A stretch of DNA of 35,203 nt from a virus. The translations under genes and the position numbers were made by a program. Under the pieces are notes generated by a model that saw only the letters and a program-made list of their open reading frames with translations, was not told the DNA's origin and ran no database searches. The stretch is taken from positions 1-35,203 of IMG/VR virus record IMGVR_UViG_3300021091_000216; one strand, 5' to 3'. Shown here in pieces: positions 13,601-21,196 of the stretch (position 1 is its first letter; each line of letters opens with the position of its first letter).

Positions 13601-16577
13601 CAAGATCCATAATGATAGCATTTACAAGATGTCCGATATCTCTACGACATTTTGCTTCATTTGGTGTGGAGAATTTTCTTTGAAGATTAGGTCTATATCC
13701 AATACTTGCTAGTTTAACAGTAATATTGTTTGCCGATGTGCCACCAAGAGATGTTCCTGGAATTGTAATTGTATCGCCTGGTATGTATCCAGCGCCAGTA
13801 TTATTTACAGTTACAGATGTGTATACTCCACCAGAACGACTAACGTTAAATGTTGCTCCATTACCAGATCCAGAACTTGTTGACTGAGCTATGTTAGTAT
13901 AAGATTGATTTCCAGTAACTGCTGTACCACTAAAACTAAATTGCCCTACAGTTCCTTGTGTAGCTTGTCCTAAAGAAGGAGCAGTTACAAATGTGTAGGT
14001 ACTTCCTGATGTTAAACCAAGTGATGTAATAGTTCCTGCATATTGAACTTGAAGAACTGTAGTGCCTATTACATTCGTAACAGTATAATCACCATTTAAT
14101 AAATTATTTGCAAAAGTTGATCCTAGTTTTTTAATAGTAATATCATCAGAAATATGGAATCCGTGAGCAGCACTAGTTGTTATTTCTAAAATAACTTTTC
14201 CTAAATCTAATCCAGTTCCACTAGTAGTCTTAATCGAAGAAATATTAAAATTTGGATGGAAATCGTCTGCAATAATTTGATATGTTTCATCTTTAATAAA
14301 CTCTACATTATTTCTAATTAGAGTACAAGCATCTTGGAACCTGGCACCAGCTGTCGCGCCTCCTACAGGATCTGTAATTCTAAATTTGTTTGGAGAGTTT
14401 AGAAGTGATAGTGTAATGTAGTGAGAATATGATTTTAATTTAGCAGTTGCATTAACCGAGCTTGGACTAAAATTACTATCTGTAAATCCTACTCTACTTC
14501 CTTGTTTTGAAATGACTATCCTTCTTGATCTACTATCAGCATCTTCAATAAATTTATAAACTCTTTGCTTTCCATTCAACCAAGAAAGATCTGGAGATGA
14601 TGTTGGGAGACCAGTAATTTCAATTTCTTCCCCCTCTTTAAAATTATGAATACCTGATACTCCAACAGGATTACCAGAAGAACTACTATTTGTATAGATT
14701 ACAACACCACCATAAGTATTATATGCTGTAGAAGATGCATCAATTCTTGTAATGATGTGTTCCGTGGTTAAATCTTGTCCAATCTCTACAACTTCGCCTT
14801 CTGCTCTAATTGAACGTGAAGTTGTAGAGGTAAATCTAAAACGATCTCTTACATAGGTTAGATTTGATTGTGTTCCAGTAGTATGAACTGGTACAGAAGC
14901 ACCAGTTGTAATAGCTGCGGTAGTAACATATACTCTTCCAGCTGTTCCAGTTGTTCCAGCAACCCATAGATATACACCAGCAGCAAATGCTGTATTAGCT
15001 ACCCATGGTACTGTAAATGTTCCCAGGGTTGTAGCAGGACCACCGTATAAGAAATCAGCTCCAATATCTAGTTGATTACTATTTGGATTTAAAACAACAT
15101 CAACAAATCCTTTATCAAATGCTTGATCACCAGTTGTAGCATTATACGAAACAGCAATTACTGTAGCACTTGCACCATTAATTGATCCATGAATAGTTTC
15201 TCCAACTGCGATTTTGTCGGTTGTAGCAGAATTAGCAGTAAAAAATACTCTTGTTTCTTGTCTTCCAAATATTTGATAACCAATTGGTAATTTTCTGAAA
15301 TAATCTCCACCACTATTTAAGTCATAATAAATTCTTTGTCTATCATCAAATACGCAAGCAAAGTCCCAAGTAAAAGCAGAACCACCAGAAGCATTTAGTT
15401 TATCTCTAAATGTAATACCAGTAATATAGTTTTTGTCGGCAAACTTAAACATATGCTTGCCAGCATTTAATGGTCTTACATTAACAATACGGAGAGAGTC
15501 ACCAACAACTGAACAATCTGGTGGAAGGGAAATTGGATTATTTTCTTCGTAATCTCCACCAGAAACAATAACAGTTTCTCTGACACCAACTGTGCTGGTA
15601 GCAATTTGACAAGCTTTTTTAATGGTTCTAACAGGAGCAACTGCTGAACGACCATCATTTAAATCAGAACCAATTTGCTGCGAAACATATATACGACCAC
15701 CAACGTCATTTGTGGCAAGACCAAGAACATATTCGGTTGTAGCAATCTTATCAGATCTATCTCCCTGTAATGGAGTAACTGATCTTGGAAAAAGACCATC
15801 TCCAGTAAGTCCGAACAGCGGCAAAGAAGAACTATTAACTCTAAATCCTACATGTTCTAATTCAGTACTTCCATTTGTTACTGTTCCCGTAGTATGAGTA
15901 GGAGCATTAGATCCAGTGGTTCCGCTTGTTTTTACCCTATAAATATTATCTTGAAAATATCTAAATGTGTCTTTAGTTACATTAGTATTTGGTAACCAAG
16001 ATAATCCTGTATTATTAGTATATAATTTTAATTGAGGAGCACGAAAAGTCCCATCTGCAGTTGTAAGATTTACAAAGTCTAGATTAATAACTCTAGCAGT
16101 ATCTGAAATAATAGAAGTTGATGTTCTAATAGCACCGTTTACATCTAATTCGAATTCAATCTTGTTTAAGGAAGCAGTTGCAGAAGCTCCAGTCCCACCA
16201 CCACCTGTAAAACTTATCGTGGGAGCAGATAAATATCCATTACCTGGATTATCAATGACAACAGCAGCGATCACGCCAAGATTAATAAGCGCACTAGCAG
16301 TAGCTTGAACTCCACCTGTTCCAGTCGGAGCACTAATAATTACAGATGGAGCAGAAGAGTATCCACCACCTGTGTTTGTAAGTGTAATTTTTTCTACTTG
16401 CTGACCATTTCTATTAATGCCAACACGAGTAAGTTGTTGCGTCGGATCTAACTGCCAACGCATTAACTCCTTTTCACTAGTTCCAGTACCAGAACGTACT
16501 GTAAATTCGCTAGTTCCTAGAATTTGAGGATTGGTGCCTTTAATATACTGTTTGTCAGCATTTAATTCTAAACTCAT
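7695..16577 (-). CDS. Giant multidomain virion fibre/adhesin (2960 residues)
   Basis: One uninterrupted frame starting MSLELNADKQYIKGTNPQIL, with AAGGG just upstream. Order of parts: N-terminal segment (1-60); two GxGY beta units (61-140); a parallel beta-helix-like segment starting GGRIYVSQQIGSDLNDGR (about 290-410), with the DG-rich pattern of DUF1565/pectin-lyase folds; mixed beta segments; two copies of a helical domain (about 748-1041 and 1116-1219), the first split by an insert; a long Ser/Asn/Thr-rich shaft with further GxGY units (around 1793-1880 and 2070-2150); and a conserved C-terminal beta domain (2850-2945) with a Glu/Pro/Val tail. No enzyme active site could be identified. It is probably a long fibre or baseplate-attached adhesin at the T4 gp11/gp12 position. 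It may match long tail fibre proteins of cyanophages, but T4 homology is not visible. Confidence 0.8.
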   Translation of the reverse strand: MSLELNADKQYIKGTNPQILGTSEFTVRSGTGTSEKELMRWQLDPTQQLTRVGINRNGQQVEKITLTNTGGGYSSAPSVIISAPTGTGGVQATASALINLGVIAAVVIDNPGNGYLSAPTISFTGGGGTGASATASLNKIEFELDVNGAIRTSTSIISDTARVINLDFVNLTTADGTFRAPQLKLYTNNTGLSWLPNTNVTKDTFRYFQDNIYRVKTSGTTGSNAPTHTTGTVTNGSTELEHVGFRVNSSSLPLFGLTGDGLFPRSVTPLQGDRSDKIATTEYVLGLATNDVGGRIYVSQQIGSDLNDGRSAVAPVRTIKKACQIATSTVGVRETVIVSGGDYEENNPISLPPDCSVVGDSLRIVNVRPLNAGKHMFKFADKNYITGITFRDKLNASGGSAFTWDFACVFDDRQRIYYDLNSGGDYFRKLPIGYQIFGRQETRVFFTANSATTDKIAVGETIHGSINGASATVIAVSYNATTGDQAFDKGFVDVVLNPNSNQLDIGADFLYGGPATTLGTFTVPWVANTAFAAGVYLWVAGTTGTAGRVYVTTAAITTGASVPVHTTGTQSNLTYVRDRFRFTSTTSRSIRAEGEVVEIGQDLTTEHIITRIDASSTAYNTYGGVVIYTNSSSSGNPVGVSGIHNFKEGEEIEITGLPTSSPDLSWLNGKQRVYKFIEDADSRSRRIVISKQGSRVGFTDSNFSPSSVNATAKLKSYSHYITLSLLNSPNKFRITDPVGGATAGARFQDACTLIRNNVEFIKDETYQIIADDFHPNFNISSIKTTSGTGLDLGKVILEITTSAAHGFHISDDITIKKLGSTFANNLLNGDYTVTNVIGTTVLQVQYAGTITSLGLTSGSTYTFVTAPSLGQATQGTVGQFSFSGTAVTGNQSYTNIAQSTSSGSGNGATFNVSRSGGVYTSVTVNNTGAGYIPGDTITIPGTSLGGTSANNITVKLASIGYRPNLQRKFSTPNEAKCRRDIGHLVNAIIMDLEYGGNYHVVEAAKRYRTNGVLGYVGNELAWTVRSINVARLLCLYAMRNWNLNSGLYNQIDYVPQFSTLPRYVDGTVSEDTSGAGSTGFTCSNVASAIDTLAYLYADILSNKQNPNTPSISTRNDAGYLIMRNADFIASEALGFAKALFPTLGLTSDQERKCKRDIRIVLQGLTRDIIAGGNSGIVTAAESYFTGATLTGLPANELTATRYAFTKVAELAILAMRNWKTGTDGTGALYIPVHETVIPLQREYGPVGNIQEIVLVDPAANKCATIVAAINTEMGIFDSILSGSVTPGTIAKTYGTLYDPTITYPENVMVDQDGFYITPRGRWDDLPFIEGSPYIQNASVISFLGGGGCEIDGSKVKSPNCPFPGLEQDGKASNPNQGKSMVAAQFTIVSFGGVGYKINNDGYAQLVSVFVLFCADGVLAESGGYVSITNAATNFGLYALRAVGYRKDPYVFDVGKIKEISETITGRTILKVELLGRKPLEHYVIKIPGYVNQTEAIEYTIEKVTSSSIGPIFESTFEVNAAMMLKRSSDNVLFNAPLSTAEFVGKTINFLRPSIVNSSGHTWEYAGSGINYNALPENGGIKKELFEQVSENYGRVYTSGTDELGDFKVGYFAKIENRTGNITFTGTVSISEVEFLKLKGGDVVVTGFSADNTLGGANALNSLLPTQKAVKDYITTNLGSYVNKPFSTNAIPRALVELTDSGKISIDQIPALRPFSVFTVADQSERLNLEGALAGDIAIQADTSTSFILNNDLSSLFAAFPVNTSLQFTINNLFTSSPSGAQIQAKEYRQGVVFQINLTNAGSGYTQAPNISFSNPQQSGGVLPTAVATIANGQVTSIKITSNGGIFGGRGYTSAPTITIASPGGAGITATAIALLESRLYGDITNNKKVLDTDTILSSNSTPVLVDISRVVNTSSFIASNWVSLSSNQVAADQITSGVISTSRLATNAGAANSFTFLRGDQSYVKATQTIRGTETRYFVKTSSSTGAGGQQLFFTESNAALILKGHNIPTLAGNGIAPGTSVTSITLNAGLYTVNINNPTSQLISAGSIVEFSRPTSPLVIDTPLTDNNYISTVVIVSPGSGFTNGVYTNVGLQGGSGTGLRADITVTAGEISSVTVIEPGNGYNEDFTITGFSTSLGTFGVGLVLSAKKNSVLKYAGNIILDVTRVSDSAIDTYSTVGVARFLRTQNTTNEQAGFIINADGNGSIAIKTGQGSGLNADKLDNQDGGHYLNGVNFNVGSIGPDKLTTGKFNIDCNNAETSKLITALDQGSSDPLPSGTGDAGVRADLRNNSANGLNDGGTRNFVLNLRNGIDASYGGVRQLSFTDNNNLWLRGSGTSLTAWSSWFKIWHSGNDASTGSGSGPDAFRLSNKLEEFYRTAYNINVGQLSDNRIPFYQTAKAHDDNISIRWQKLAIIYDFYIPNQLLSGAPNGNPDTNPFSLGKNVKLFQPNGVENGVVQVTSVSNNAASVTDTSLRFSIVRARVVSGAVIVGGIQAVKIGADISNSVVFADFTITTDNTIEVAKLQSTSGTALLKLGRVDGVASSPAIHFNSSDSAATYNVALISSGGTSTTGSGSLNIVAGSTNAVTINNNKIWNEGNLTFSTGISGSSYAAEGNGKAAIRDGSGNIAFNSIIGTLTGSASLNVLKAGDTMTGNLNWGTTGFGLTWGMNTDGASIKFYNTGDSDADSRLEFQTTDNNNEYFRWTHLTGSTTYESMRLVPNSDTNAELRVRGFLNVGGDPRTAAYAPLTVRIKNADAPTSGDQGYFATAVLEKQSATWNRLRFDRSGKAEWGVASNPNSNFVISRLTNAIGTNGTADDDNFCIKLTNGFVGIQTEDPQYQLQVVGSFAATSKSFCISHPTKENHNLVYGSLEGPEHAVYVRGKASNVITLPDYWTALVDENTITVQLTAIGNHAAWVEKIENNKIFIGGGESFYFVQAERKDIEPLEVEVELPVELPIEEEE
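7698..8030 (-). other. Conserved C-terminal beta domain of the 2960-residue protein
   Basis: Residues 2850-2960 contain KSFCISHPTKENHNLVYGSL, then EGPEHAVYVRG, ITLPDYWTALVD and ITVQLTAIG. This follows a pattern I know from the ends of other phage and bacterial fibre-like proteins: HPxxxxxxLxHGxxExPexxxxxxG, then LPdyxxxL and xLTxIG. It ends in the acidic tail VEVELPVELPIEEEE, encoded over a short tandem DNA repeat at about 7711-7736. Confidence 0.65.
9721..9810 (-). other. Local GC-rich patch within the fibre shaft
   Basis: By my count 38 of the 60 bases from 9721 to 9780 are G or C, in a gene that is mostly AT-rich. The frame is intact and encodes SSDPLPSGTGDAGVRADLRN and flanking residues. 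Different codon use suggests a recombined segment, or a host-specific constraint. Confidence 0.5.
10125..10365 (-). repeat. GxGY/GxGF beta repeat units in the fibre shaft
   Basis: The units VVIVSPGSGFTNGVYTNVG, GGSGTGLRADITVTAGEISS and VTVIEPGNGYNEDFTITGF follow the same plan as units in four other positions of the window: a hydrophobic strand, GxG-Y/F, a P/T-rich turn, then GxGTGxxAxxxV. Confidence 0.65.
10945..11200 (-). repeat. GxGY beta repeat units in the fibre shaft
   Basis: The units LTNAGSGYTQAPNISFSNP and GGRGYTSAPTITIASPGGAG are joined by an A/V-rich strand (TAVATIANGQVTSIKIT). The DNA encoding the first unit is close to that in the gp7-like gene near 32920-32945 (both read GCTTGCGT and TATCCAGA on the plus strand). 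Confidence 0.7.
12922..13232 (-). repeat. Helical domain, second (intact) copy, in the 2960-residue protein
   Basis: This copy is contiguous: DAGYLIMRNADFIASEA, then KCKRDIRIVLQGLTRDI, GGNSGIVTAAESYF, NELTATRYAF and LAILAMRNWK. It aligns element by element with the first copy at 13455-14336. Confidence 0.75.
13455..14336 (-). repeat. Helical domain, first copy, split by a beta-rich insert
   Basis: The copy begins DACTLIRNNVEFIKDETYQI and resumes at KCRRDIGHLVNAIIMDLEYG, followed by NELAWTVRSI and LLCLYAMRNWN. About 190 residues (roughly 13690-14247) separate the two parts. These include AAHGFHISDDITIKKLGSTF and a GAGYIPGDTITIPG unit that are absent from the second copy. Confidence 0.7.
16158..16397 (-). 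repeat. GxGY beta repeat pair near the N-terminus of the 2960-residue protein
   Basis: Residues 61-140 hold two units, LTNTGGGYSSAPSVIISAP and VIDNPGNGYLSAPTISFTGG, each followed by a GTGxxAxASA strand. These are the clearest tandem copies of the repeat in the window. Confidence 0.75.
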
Positions 16578-16614
16578 TTGCCCTTGGTGCTCCGAGAGTT
16601 CTGGTATCTATCTT

Positions 16615-16625
16615 GTATTATTTAG
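16615..16625 (-). promoter_or_regulatory. Possible degenerate late promoter (CTAAATAATAC)
   Basis: The minus strand has a TAAATA core in the 50-base gap before the ATG at 16577. It does not match TATAAATA fully and is about 38 bases from the start, so it is a weak candidate. Confidence 0.3.
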
Positions 16626-16627
16626 CA

Positions 16628-17134
16628 TTAGGTCCAGACAACTTTAACTACCTCAGAATATGCAAACCATTTGATAGCAGCAGATGTGCCACTTCTGGTA
16701 ACAAAATAACTAAATGCGTTTGCTTGGGGAGTGCTAGGAGAAACTGTCCAAGTTTGTCCAGTTGGAATGCTATCTTTAATGATAGTATCTAATGAAGAAA
16801 GAATTTCAATAATTCCAGAAGGTCCACATTTAATTACTACTTCATTTTTTAATGAGTAATGACCCGCTCCAGTTGGATCAACACCAATTACATGAGATGT
16901 AATAAAATTAACTGTATTATTAGAAATTGGTATTGCGGATCCAGCATTGTCTGTACCCAATGTAGTAGTACTATTTCCTTTTAAGATAAATTTTTTACTG
17001 GACCCATCAATAAAATTTGAATTTTGTAATTCTAAAGTATTAACATTTTTTACATCAAGTGTATTTGAAATTAAAGAAGTTCGATCAATTCCAAATCCAC
17101 TTCTAGAGTTAAATGTTTGTATTGTAGTAGCCAT
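16628..17134 (-). CDS. Small virion/fibre-associated protein, function unknown
   Basis: A 168-residue protein starting MATTIQTFNSRSGFGIDRTS, ATG at 17134-17132, six bases after the stop of the 1281-residue gene. It is beta-rich, with N, S and T abundant and few charges (LDVKNVNTLELQNSNFIDGS, GKFILKG-type strands). A C-terminal half (residues about 90-168) looks like a compact beta domain (VIKCGPSGIIEILSSLDTI, WFAYSEVVKVVW). There is no enzyme motif, signal peptide or membrane segment. Composition and position between two giant fibre genes argue for a virion component, for example an adaptor or a small trimeric fibre element. I do not recognise a named family. Confidence 0.72.
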   Translation of the reverse strand: MATTIQTFNSRSGFGIDRTSLISNTLDVKNVNTLELQNSNFIDGSSKKFILKGNSTTTLGTDNAGSAIPISNNTVNFITSHVIGVDPTGAGHYSLKNEVVIKCGPSGIIEILSSLDTIIKDSIPTGQTWTVSPSTPQANAFSYFVTRSGTSAAIKWFAYSEVVKVVWT

Positions 17135-17140
17135 GGTAAG

Positions 17141-20100
17141 TTACGTTTTAATTTGAATTTTGTTAACAACTATTTTTACAATATTACCATTCGCAACTCC
17201 AGATGAAAGAGTTATAGTAATACGAACATTGCTAGTTACATCAAAATCAAACGCAGCAGCATATAAATCAGTATTACCCGTATTTATGTTACCATACTCC
17301 ACGGCAACAATATCAGAATCTTTAGCAATGACATTGTATTCAGCAACTTGCTTATCCCCTGTTGTTATGTTGTGTACAGATAAAAATATTTTTGCCGAAG
17401 AATGTTGTGCCACGTCTATACAGGTTGTTGCTGTAATTTCACTCGTTCCCTTAGTTAAAGTATCTGAAAATGTTTCATTACGAACATCATTTAATTGGAA
17501 GAATTTCAGTGTCTTATCTAAGATGGAAATATTATTTTCTACACTGGATGTATCATAATTTCTATTAATTTCTAGACTACCATTTGCCCCGTTCACTGTT
17601 AGTAATGTATCAGGAACCCCTAAAATATTACCAAAAGCAAATTTTGTAGTAAGTAATGTATTTTCTAAAATTAAACTCTGCGCCCCGCTGCCATATCCAT
17701 AGATGTTTAATTTATCATTAATATTTACTCTGGTTCCTAATTTTATTTCGTCTCCACGAATTTCTAAATTAGTATAACTATCACTGATCCAAGTTAAGGT
17801 TGCGGATCCATTTTCAGCAGCACCAGTGGTATGAGATGGACCAGTTGATCCTGTTGTCCCTGCTGATGTTACCTCATAAATGTTATCACCAAAATATACA
17901 TATGTGTTTAAAGTAAGTGCAGTGGATGGTTTCCATAGTGTTTTATTTTCAGTGTCTTTTGCCGAAATTTTTAGAGCAGTTACAAGTTCTAATTCTGTTC
18001 TCTTTAATCTTGCAGAATTCGCACCATCGTTATAAAAATACAATACATTATCGTTTTCACCAACAGTTTCTTCAGCAATAATGAAAGTATTTCCATCAAC
18101 GTCTCTTACACCACCAAGAGAAATGAAGTTAACGCCATTAGATCCTTCATATTGAGAAGTTTGAGTATTATATCTAATAATACCAGCAGTTGTAGCAGAT
18201 GGTCTATTTGTAGAATTACCAACTGGAAGTTTTACACCACCAGTTCCAGAAACAGAAAGTAATCTAGAAGAAGCTCCTGGAACAACAGTAATGTCTTCAT
18301 CTTGAGTTGAAGATATTGAAGTTCCGTCAATTGATAATTTATTATCTACTAGAATACCAGATCCAACAGTATTAAGAGCATTAACAGTAATCGTTCCAGT
18401 TGAGACAACAGCTGAAATTGTATTTGTGATTGTTGTATTTGTAATTGTTACTGTTGCTCCAGTGGCACCTGGAATGCCTGCTAAATTGACAGTAAGAACG
18501 TCTCCAACTTCATAACCAACTCCACTATCTGTAACTACAATTCCAGTTAAAGCATTTCCAGAAACTGTGGCATCGATTGTAAATCCAGTTCCAGATCCAC
18601 CAGTCGGTTGAATACCACTATAAGATCCATTTGTATATCCACTACCACCAGTTATAGATGTGCTAGTAACAACTTTATAATCAAAATTTAAATCTCTGTA
18701 TGAAGTAGTAACTAAATCTCCAAATCTCAGAGATTCTCCATTTCCAACAGTTGCGGATAATGTGAGAGAACTACTATTAAATCCAATACCATATCTTGTG
18801 TTACCAGTGAATGTGTATGATGGTATTTTAATGTCATTAGATGGTGATGTTCTATATCCATTAGTAGAAGAAATAGAACCATCAACTTGCAATCTTGAAG
18901 TTCCAGCTAGATTAGCAATATCTCCAATTCTAACATATTTTCCAGAAGCAGAAGAAAGATATGCATCTCCAGTATTTTTTACATCACCATCAACTTCAAA
19001 TTGATAAGTTAGTGGAGTTACTGCGGGATCTATATTTACAGATACTTTGTTGTTAACAGAATCAACATATAAAGTCGATCCAAATGCGGCATCTGATAAA
19101 AATGATAGATCATCATTTACTGTAAGCGTACCAGCGATTGCAGTATTTCCAGTCGCTGCAGCAATAGTAAAATTATTACTTACATTGAGATCTCCAAAGA
19201 AAATAGAATCTCCATTAACTTCCAAGTCCCCAACAACAACTAACTCACCAGTAGTAGTATTTCCTAATAAACTAGTGCCATCTTTTTCTAATATTATATT
19301 TGAAGATTCTGTTACTGTTCCAACTGTTAAAGAAATTCCACTGCCAACTAATGGGGCGGACCCACTTATAGTAATAACACCCTCTCTATTATTATACCCG
19401 CCCTCATCTAAGTGTGCGTTTCCACCTTCAAATCCAGCATCACAATAGTAATAAAGCGTTGTTGGAGTACTATCGTTTGGAATGATAGCAAGAGAATTTG
19501 AAGTATAACTGTAATCTACTTCTGATCCCTCATATTTTTCACCATATTCTGTTGGATTTGGCACAACAACTGTATGAAATCCATCTCTTGTTGTACTAAA
19601 ACGTAATGGGTGACCAATATTTGTAGGATCTGATTGAACAAATTCAAATCTTTTATTTTTCTGGAATGTAAAATCTGGGATATTTGTATATGTACCACTA
19701 GGCGTAGGGCTAAAGAAATAATTTAACGCATTTGTGATTGCAGATACTGTAGCAGTCGCTCCACCAGAAGATGCGGTTAAACCATTAGCGAAAACTAAAT
19801 CAAACTCATTTACTGTAACAGCATTTATTGACGACCCAGTTGTAAATACTTTTACAACAGTAGCAGTTGCCCCATTGTAAGTTACAGTACTACCAACTGT
19901 AAATCCAGTAGTTGGCAAAGTTCCTGTAAATTCTATAAGTTGTGTAGGAAGAATTTTTACATAAGTTGTAACTGTTTCAACTAATTCTGACTGTGATATT
20001 GTTAATATATCACCAGTCTTATAATTATCGCCACCATTAGTAACGGATATGCTTGATATTGCTCCAATTGAAGTGATAGTATATTGTAATCCACTTCCAG

Positions 20101-20986
20101 ATCCGCCCAAATTTGTATTATTGACAGATAAAACATTCCCAACTGTATATCCAGAACCACCAGAAGTAACTGTTAATTGTGAAACATTGCCAGATCCAGT
20201 TAATGTATAATTAAATCCAGTAACTCCTCCAATACTTCCAGGTGCCGCAGAAAGAATATCACCAGGCTGATAACCAGAACCAACACTTGTAATTGTAACA
20301 GTTCCAACCCCAATATTAGGTCCAAACTGATTAGTACTAATAGTTGCAACGGCACCAGTACCTGTGCCAGTAATAGTTGTTAATGAAACGTTGTTAAATG
20401 TTGATGTACTTGATCCTCCAGTTCCTGCTGCAGTTACAGATCCATCAAAAGCAGTAACTGTGATACTGGCTCGCATACCAGTTCCAGATCCCTGCGTTAG
20501 AGGGACATCAGAATAATTACCTGCGGCATAACTACTTCCGCCATTAGTTATATTCCCAACAACAGAAACAACAACAGATGCTCTAGCTCCATTTCCAGAA
20601 CCACCTGATAATTTTGCTTTTGGATAAGTGCCAATATTGTATAAAGAACCAGGATTTGAAATTGTTAATGATGCATTTCCTGTTGGTATTACGGAAGATA
20701 AAGTTCTTATTGGTTGTAAAGCAGTCAAATGTGAAGAATTAAAAGATGCTACAGCACTCCCTTCTGCACCAATTATTAATTGTTTTCCAGAACTTCCCCT
20801 ATAAATTCCTACATCAGTTGCATTTGTAAAAAACAGTGCTGGAGATTGCACTGTTCCATCACTCATACTGAAAGCACCTTGACCAACAGAAGTTTGAACT
20901 AAAAACAGCTCATTGGCAATTTCGTTAATTTTTAATCGTTGCTGTTCAAATGTATCTGTCTTGGCAACACTTCTAAGAATTGGCAT
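17141..20986 (-). CDS. Baseplate/short-fibre-like virion protein with gp10-like N-terminal motif
   Basis: A 1281-residue protein starting [20 protein letters not shown]. The N-terminal [20 protein letters not shown] resembles the D-x-L/F-x-x-x-x-x-KIN-x-x-x-x-EL segment at the start of T4 gp10 and related baseplate fibres. Residues 101-335 hold several GxGY/GDIL beta units. Residues 425-540 resemble the cupredoxin-like insert of cyanophage structural proteins, but the usual copper-site His and Met after Cys515 are absent (CDAGFEGG). Residues 575-1000 are shaft-like beta repeats, with another GxGY pair encoded near 18440-18680. The C-terminal 150 residues form a globular beta domain. It overlaps the 68-residue gene by 14 bases at its start. 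The assignment to the gp10 position comes from gene order and one motif. Confidence 0.72.
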   Translation of the reverse strand: MPILRSVAKTDTFEQQRLKINEIANELFLVQTSVGQGAFSMSDGTVQSPALFFTNATDVGIYRGSSGKQLIIGAEGSAVASFNSSHLTALQPIRTLSSVIPTGNASLTISNPGSLYNIGTYPKAKLSGGSGNGARASVVVSVVGNITNGGSSYAAGNYSDVPLTQGSGTGMRASITVTAFDGSVTAAGTGGSSTSTFNNVSLTTITGTGTGAVATISTNQFGPNIGVGTVTITSVGSGYQPGDILSAAPGSIGGVTGFNYTLTGSGNVSQLTVTSGGSGYTVGNVLSVNNTNLGGSGSGLQYTITSIGAISSISVTNGGDNYKTGDILTISQSELVETVTTYVKILPTQLIEFTGTLPTTGFTVGSTVTYNGATATVVKVFTTGSSINAVTVNEFDLVFANGLTASSGGATATVSAITNALNYFFSPTPSGTYTNIPDFTFQKNKRFEFVQSDPTNIGHPLRFSTTRDGFHTVVVPNPTEYGEKYEGSEVDYSYTSNSLAIIPNDSTPTTLYYYCDAGFEGGNAHLDEGGYNNREGVITISGSAPLVGSGISLTVGTVTESSNIILEKDGTSLLGNTTTGELVVVGDLEVNGDSIFFGDLNVSNNFTIAAATGNTAIAGTLTVNDDLSFLSDAAFGSTLYVDSVNNKVSVNIDPAVTPLTYQFEVDGDVKNTGDAYLSSASGKYVRIGDIANLAGTSRLQVDGSISSTNGYRTSPSNDIKIPSYTFTGNTRYGIGFNSSSLTLSATVGNGESLRFGDLVTTSYRDLNFDYKVVTSTSITGGSGYTNGSYSGIQPTGGSGTGFTIDATVSGNALTGIVVTDSGVGYEVGDVLTVNLAGIPGATGATVTITNTTITNTISAVVSTGTITVNALNTVGSGILVDNKLSIDGTSISSTQDEDITVVPGASSRLLSVSGTGGVKLPVGNSTNRPSATTAGIIRYNTQTSQYEGSNGVNFISLGGVRDVDGNTFIIAEETVGENDNVLYFYNDGANSARLKRTELELVTALKISAKDTENKTLWKPSTALTLNTYVYFGDNIYEVTSAGTTGSTGPSHTTGAAENGSATLTWISDSYTNLEIRGDEIKLGTRVNINDKLNIYGYGSGAQSLILENTLLTTKFAFGNILGVPDTLLTVNGANGSLEINRNYDTSSVENNISILDKTLKFFQLNDVRNETFSDTLTKGTSEITATTCIDVAQHSSAKIFLSVHNITTGDKQVAEYNVIAKDSDIVAVEYGNINTGNTDLYAAAFDFDVTSNVRITITLSSGVANGNIVKIVVNKIQIKT
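18440..18680 (-). repeat. GxGY beta repeat pair in the 1281-residue protein
   Basis: The units [20 protein letters not shown] and [19 protein letters not shown] are joined by [15 protein letters not shown]. The plan is the same as in the N-terminal cluster of the same protein. Confidence 0.65.
19367..19714 (-). other. Cupredoxin-like insert lacking usual copper ligands
   Basis: Residues 425-540 read [37 protein letters not shown] and [16 protein letters not shown]. Related phage segments that I know end YYYCxxHxxMGG. Here His459 and Cys515 are present, but the His at +3 and the Met after it are replaced (Gly518, Glu520/Gly521). Fold and ligand assignment are inferred from pattern only. Confidence 0.45.
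19982..20686 (-). repeat. Cluster of GxGY/GD-type beta repeats in the 1281-residue protein
   Basis: Residues 101-335 hold about five units, including [40 protein letters not shown] and [17 protein letters not shown], separated by GxGxG turn and beta strand segments. Confidence 0.7.
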
Positions 20987-21179
20987 TTCTTATTAACTCT
21001 CTTAGTAAAGATTTGATCTCAAAGACTTCATTCTTCAACATATTTATATCTTCCAACGCGGAACTCAGATGTTTTGATTTCCTTCTAGCTTCTATAGCAG
21101 CATCATCTAAATTAATGATAGCACCTGTGTTTTGGTCCCTTACAAGACCATCATGACCTTCTACTTTTGAAAAATCCAT
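20973..21179 (-). CDS. Small coiled-coil virion-region protein, function unknown
   Basis: A 68-residue protein starting [23 protein letters not shown] at 21179-21177. The first 30 residues look like a short structured motif ([20 protein letters not shown]). Residues 35-65 form an amphipathic coiled-coil helix ([20 protein letters not shown] and onward). There is no Shine-Dalgarno match. It lies 17 bases after the DUF4815-type gene and overlaps the next start by 14 bases, so translation may be coupled. A small helical protein between two large baseplate or fibre genes could be a bridging or assembly factor, but the sequence gives no proof. Confidence 0.75.
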   Translation of the reverse strand: MDFSKVEGHDGLVRDQNTGAIINLDDAAIEARRKSKHLSSALEDINMLKNEVFEIKSLLRELIRNANS

Positions 21180-21196
21180 AAGCGGAAATTAATAAA

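Noticed and set aside
7931-15897. Many plus-strand open frames inside the 2960-residue gene (for example 8941-9315, 10828-11199, 15622-15897)
   Set aside because: They are low-complexity shadows of repetitive codons on the opposite strand, with no promoters or ribosome-binding sites.
10125-20686. CRISPR array or diversity-generating retroelement from repeated DNA words
   Set aside because: The repeats are coding, irregular in length and diverged. There is no reverse transcriptase and no template/variable repeat pair with adenine-biased changes.
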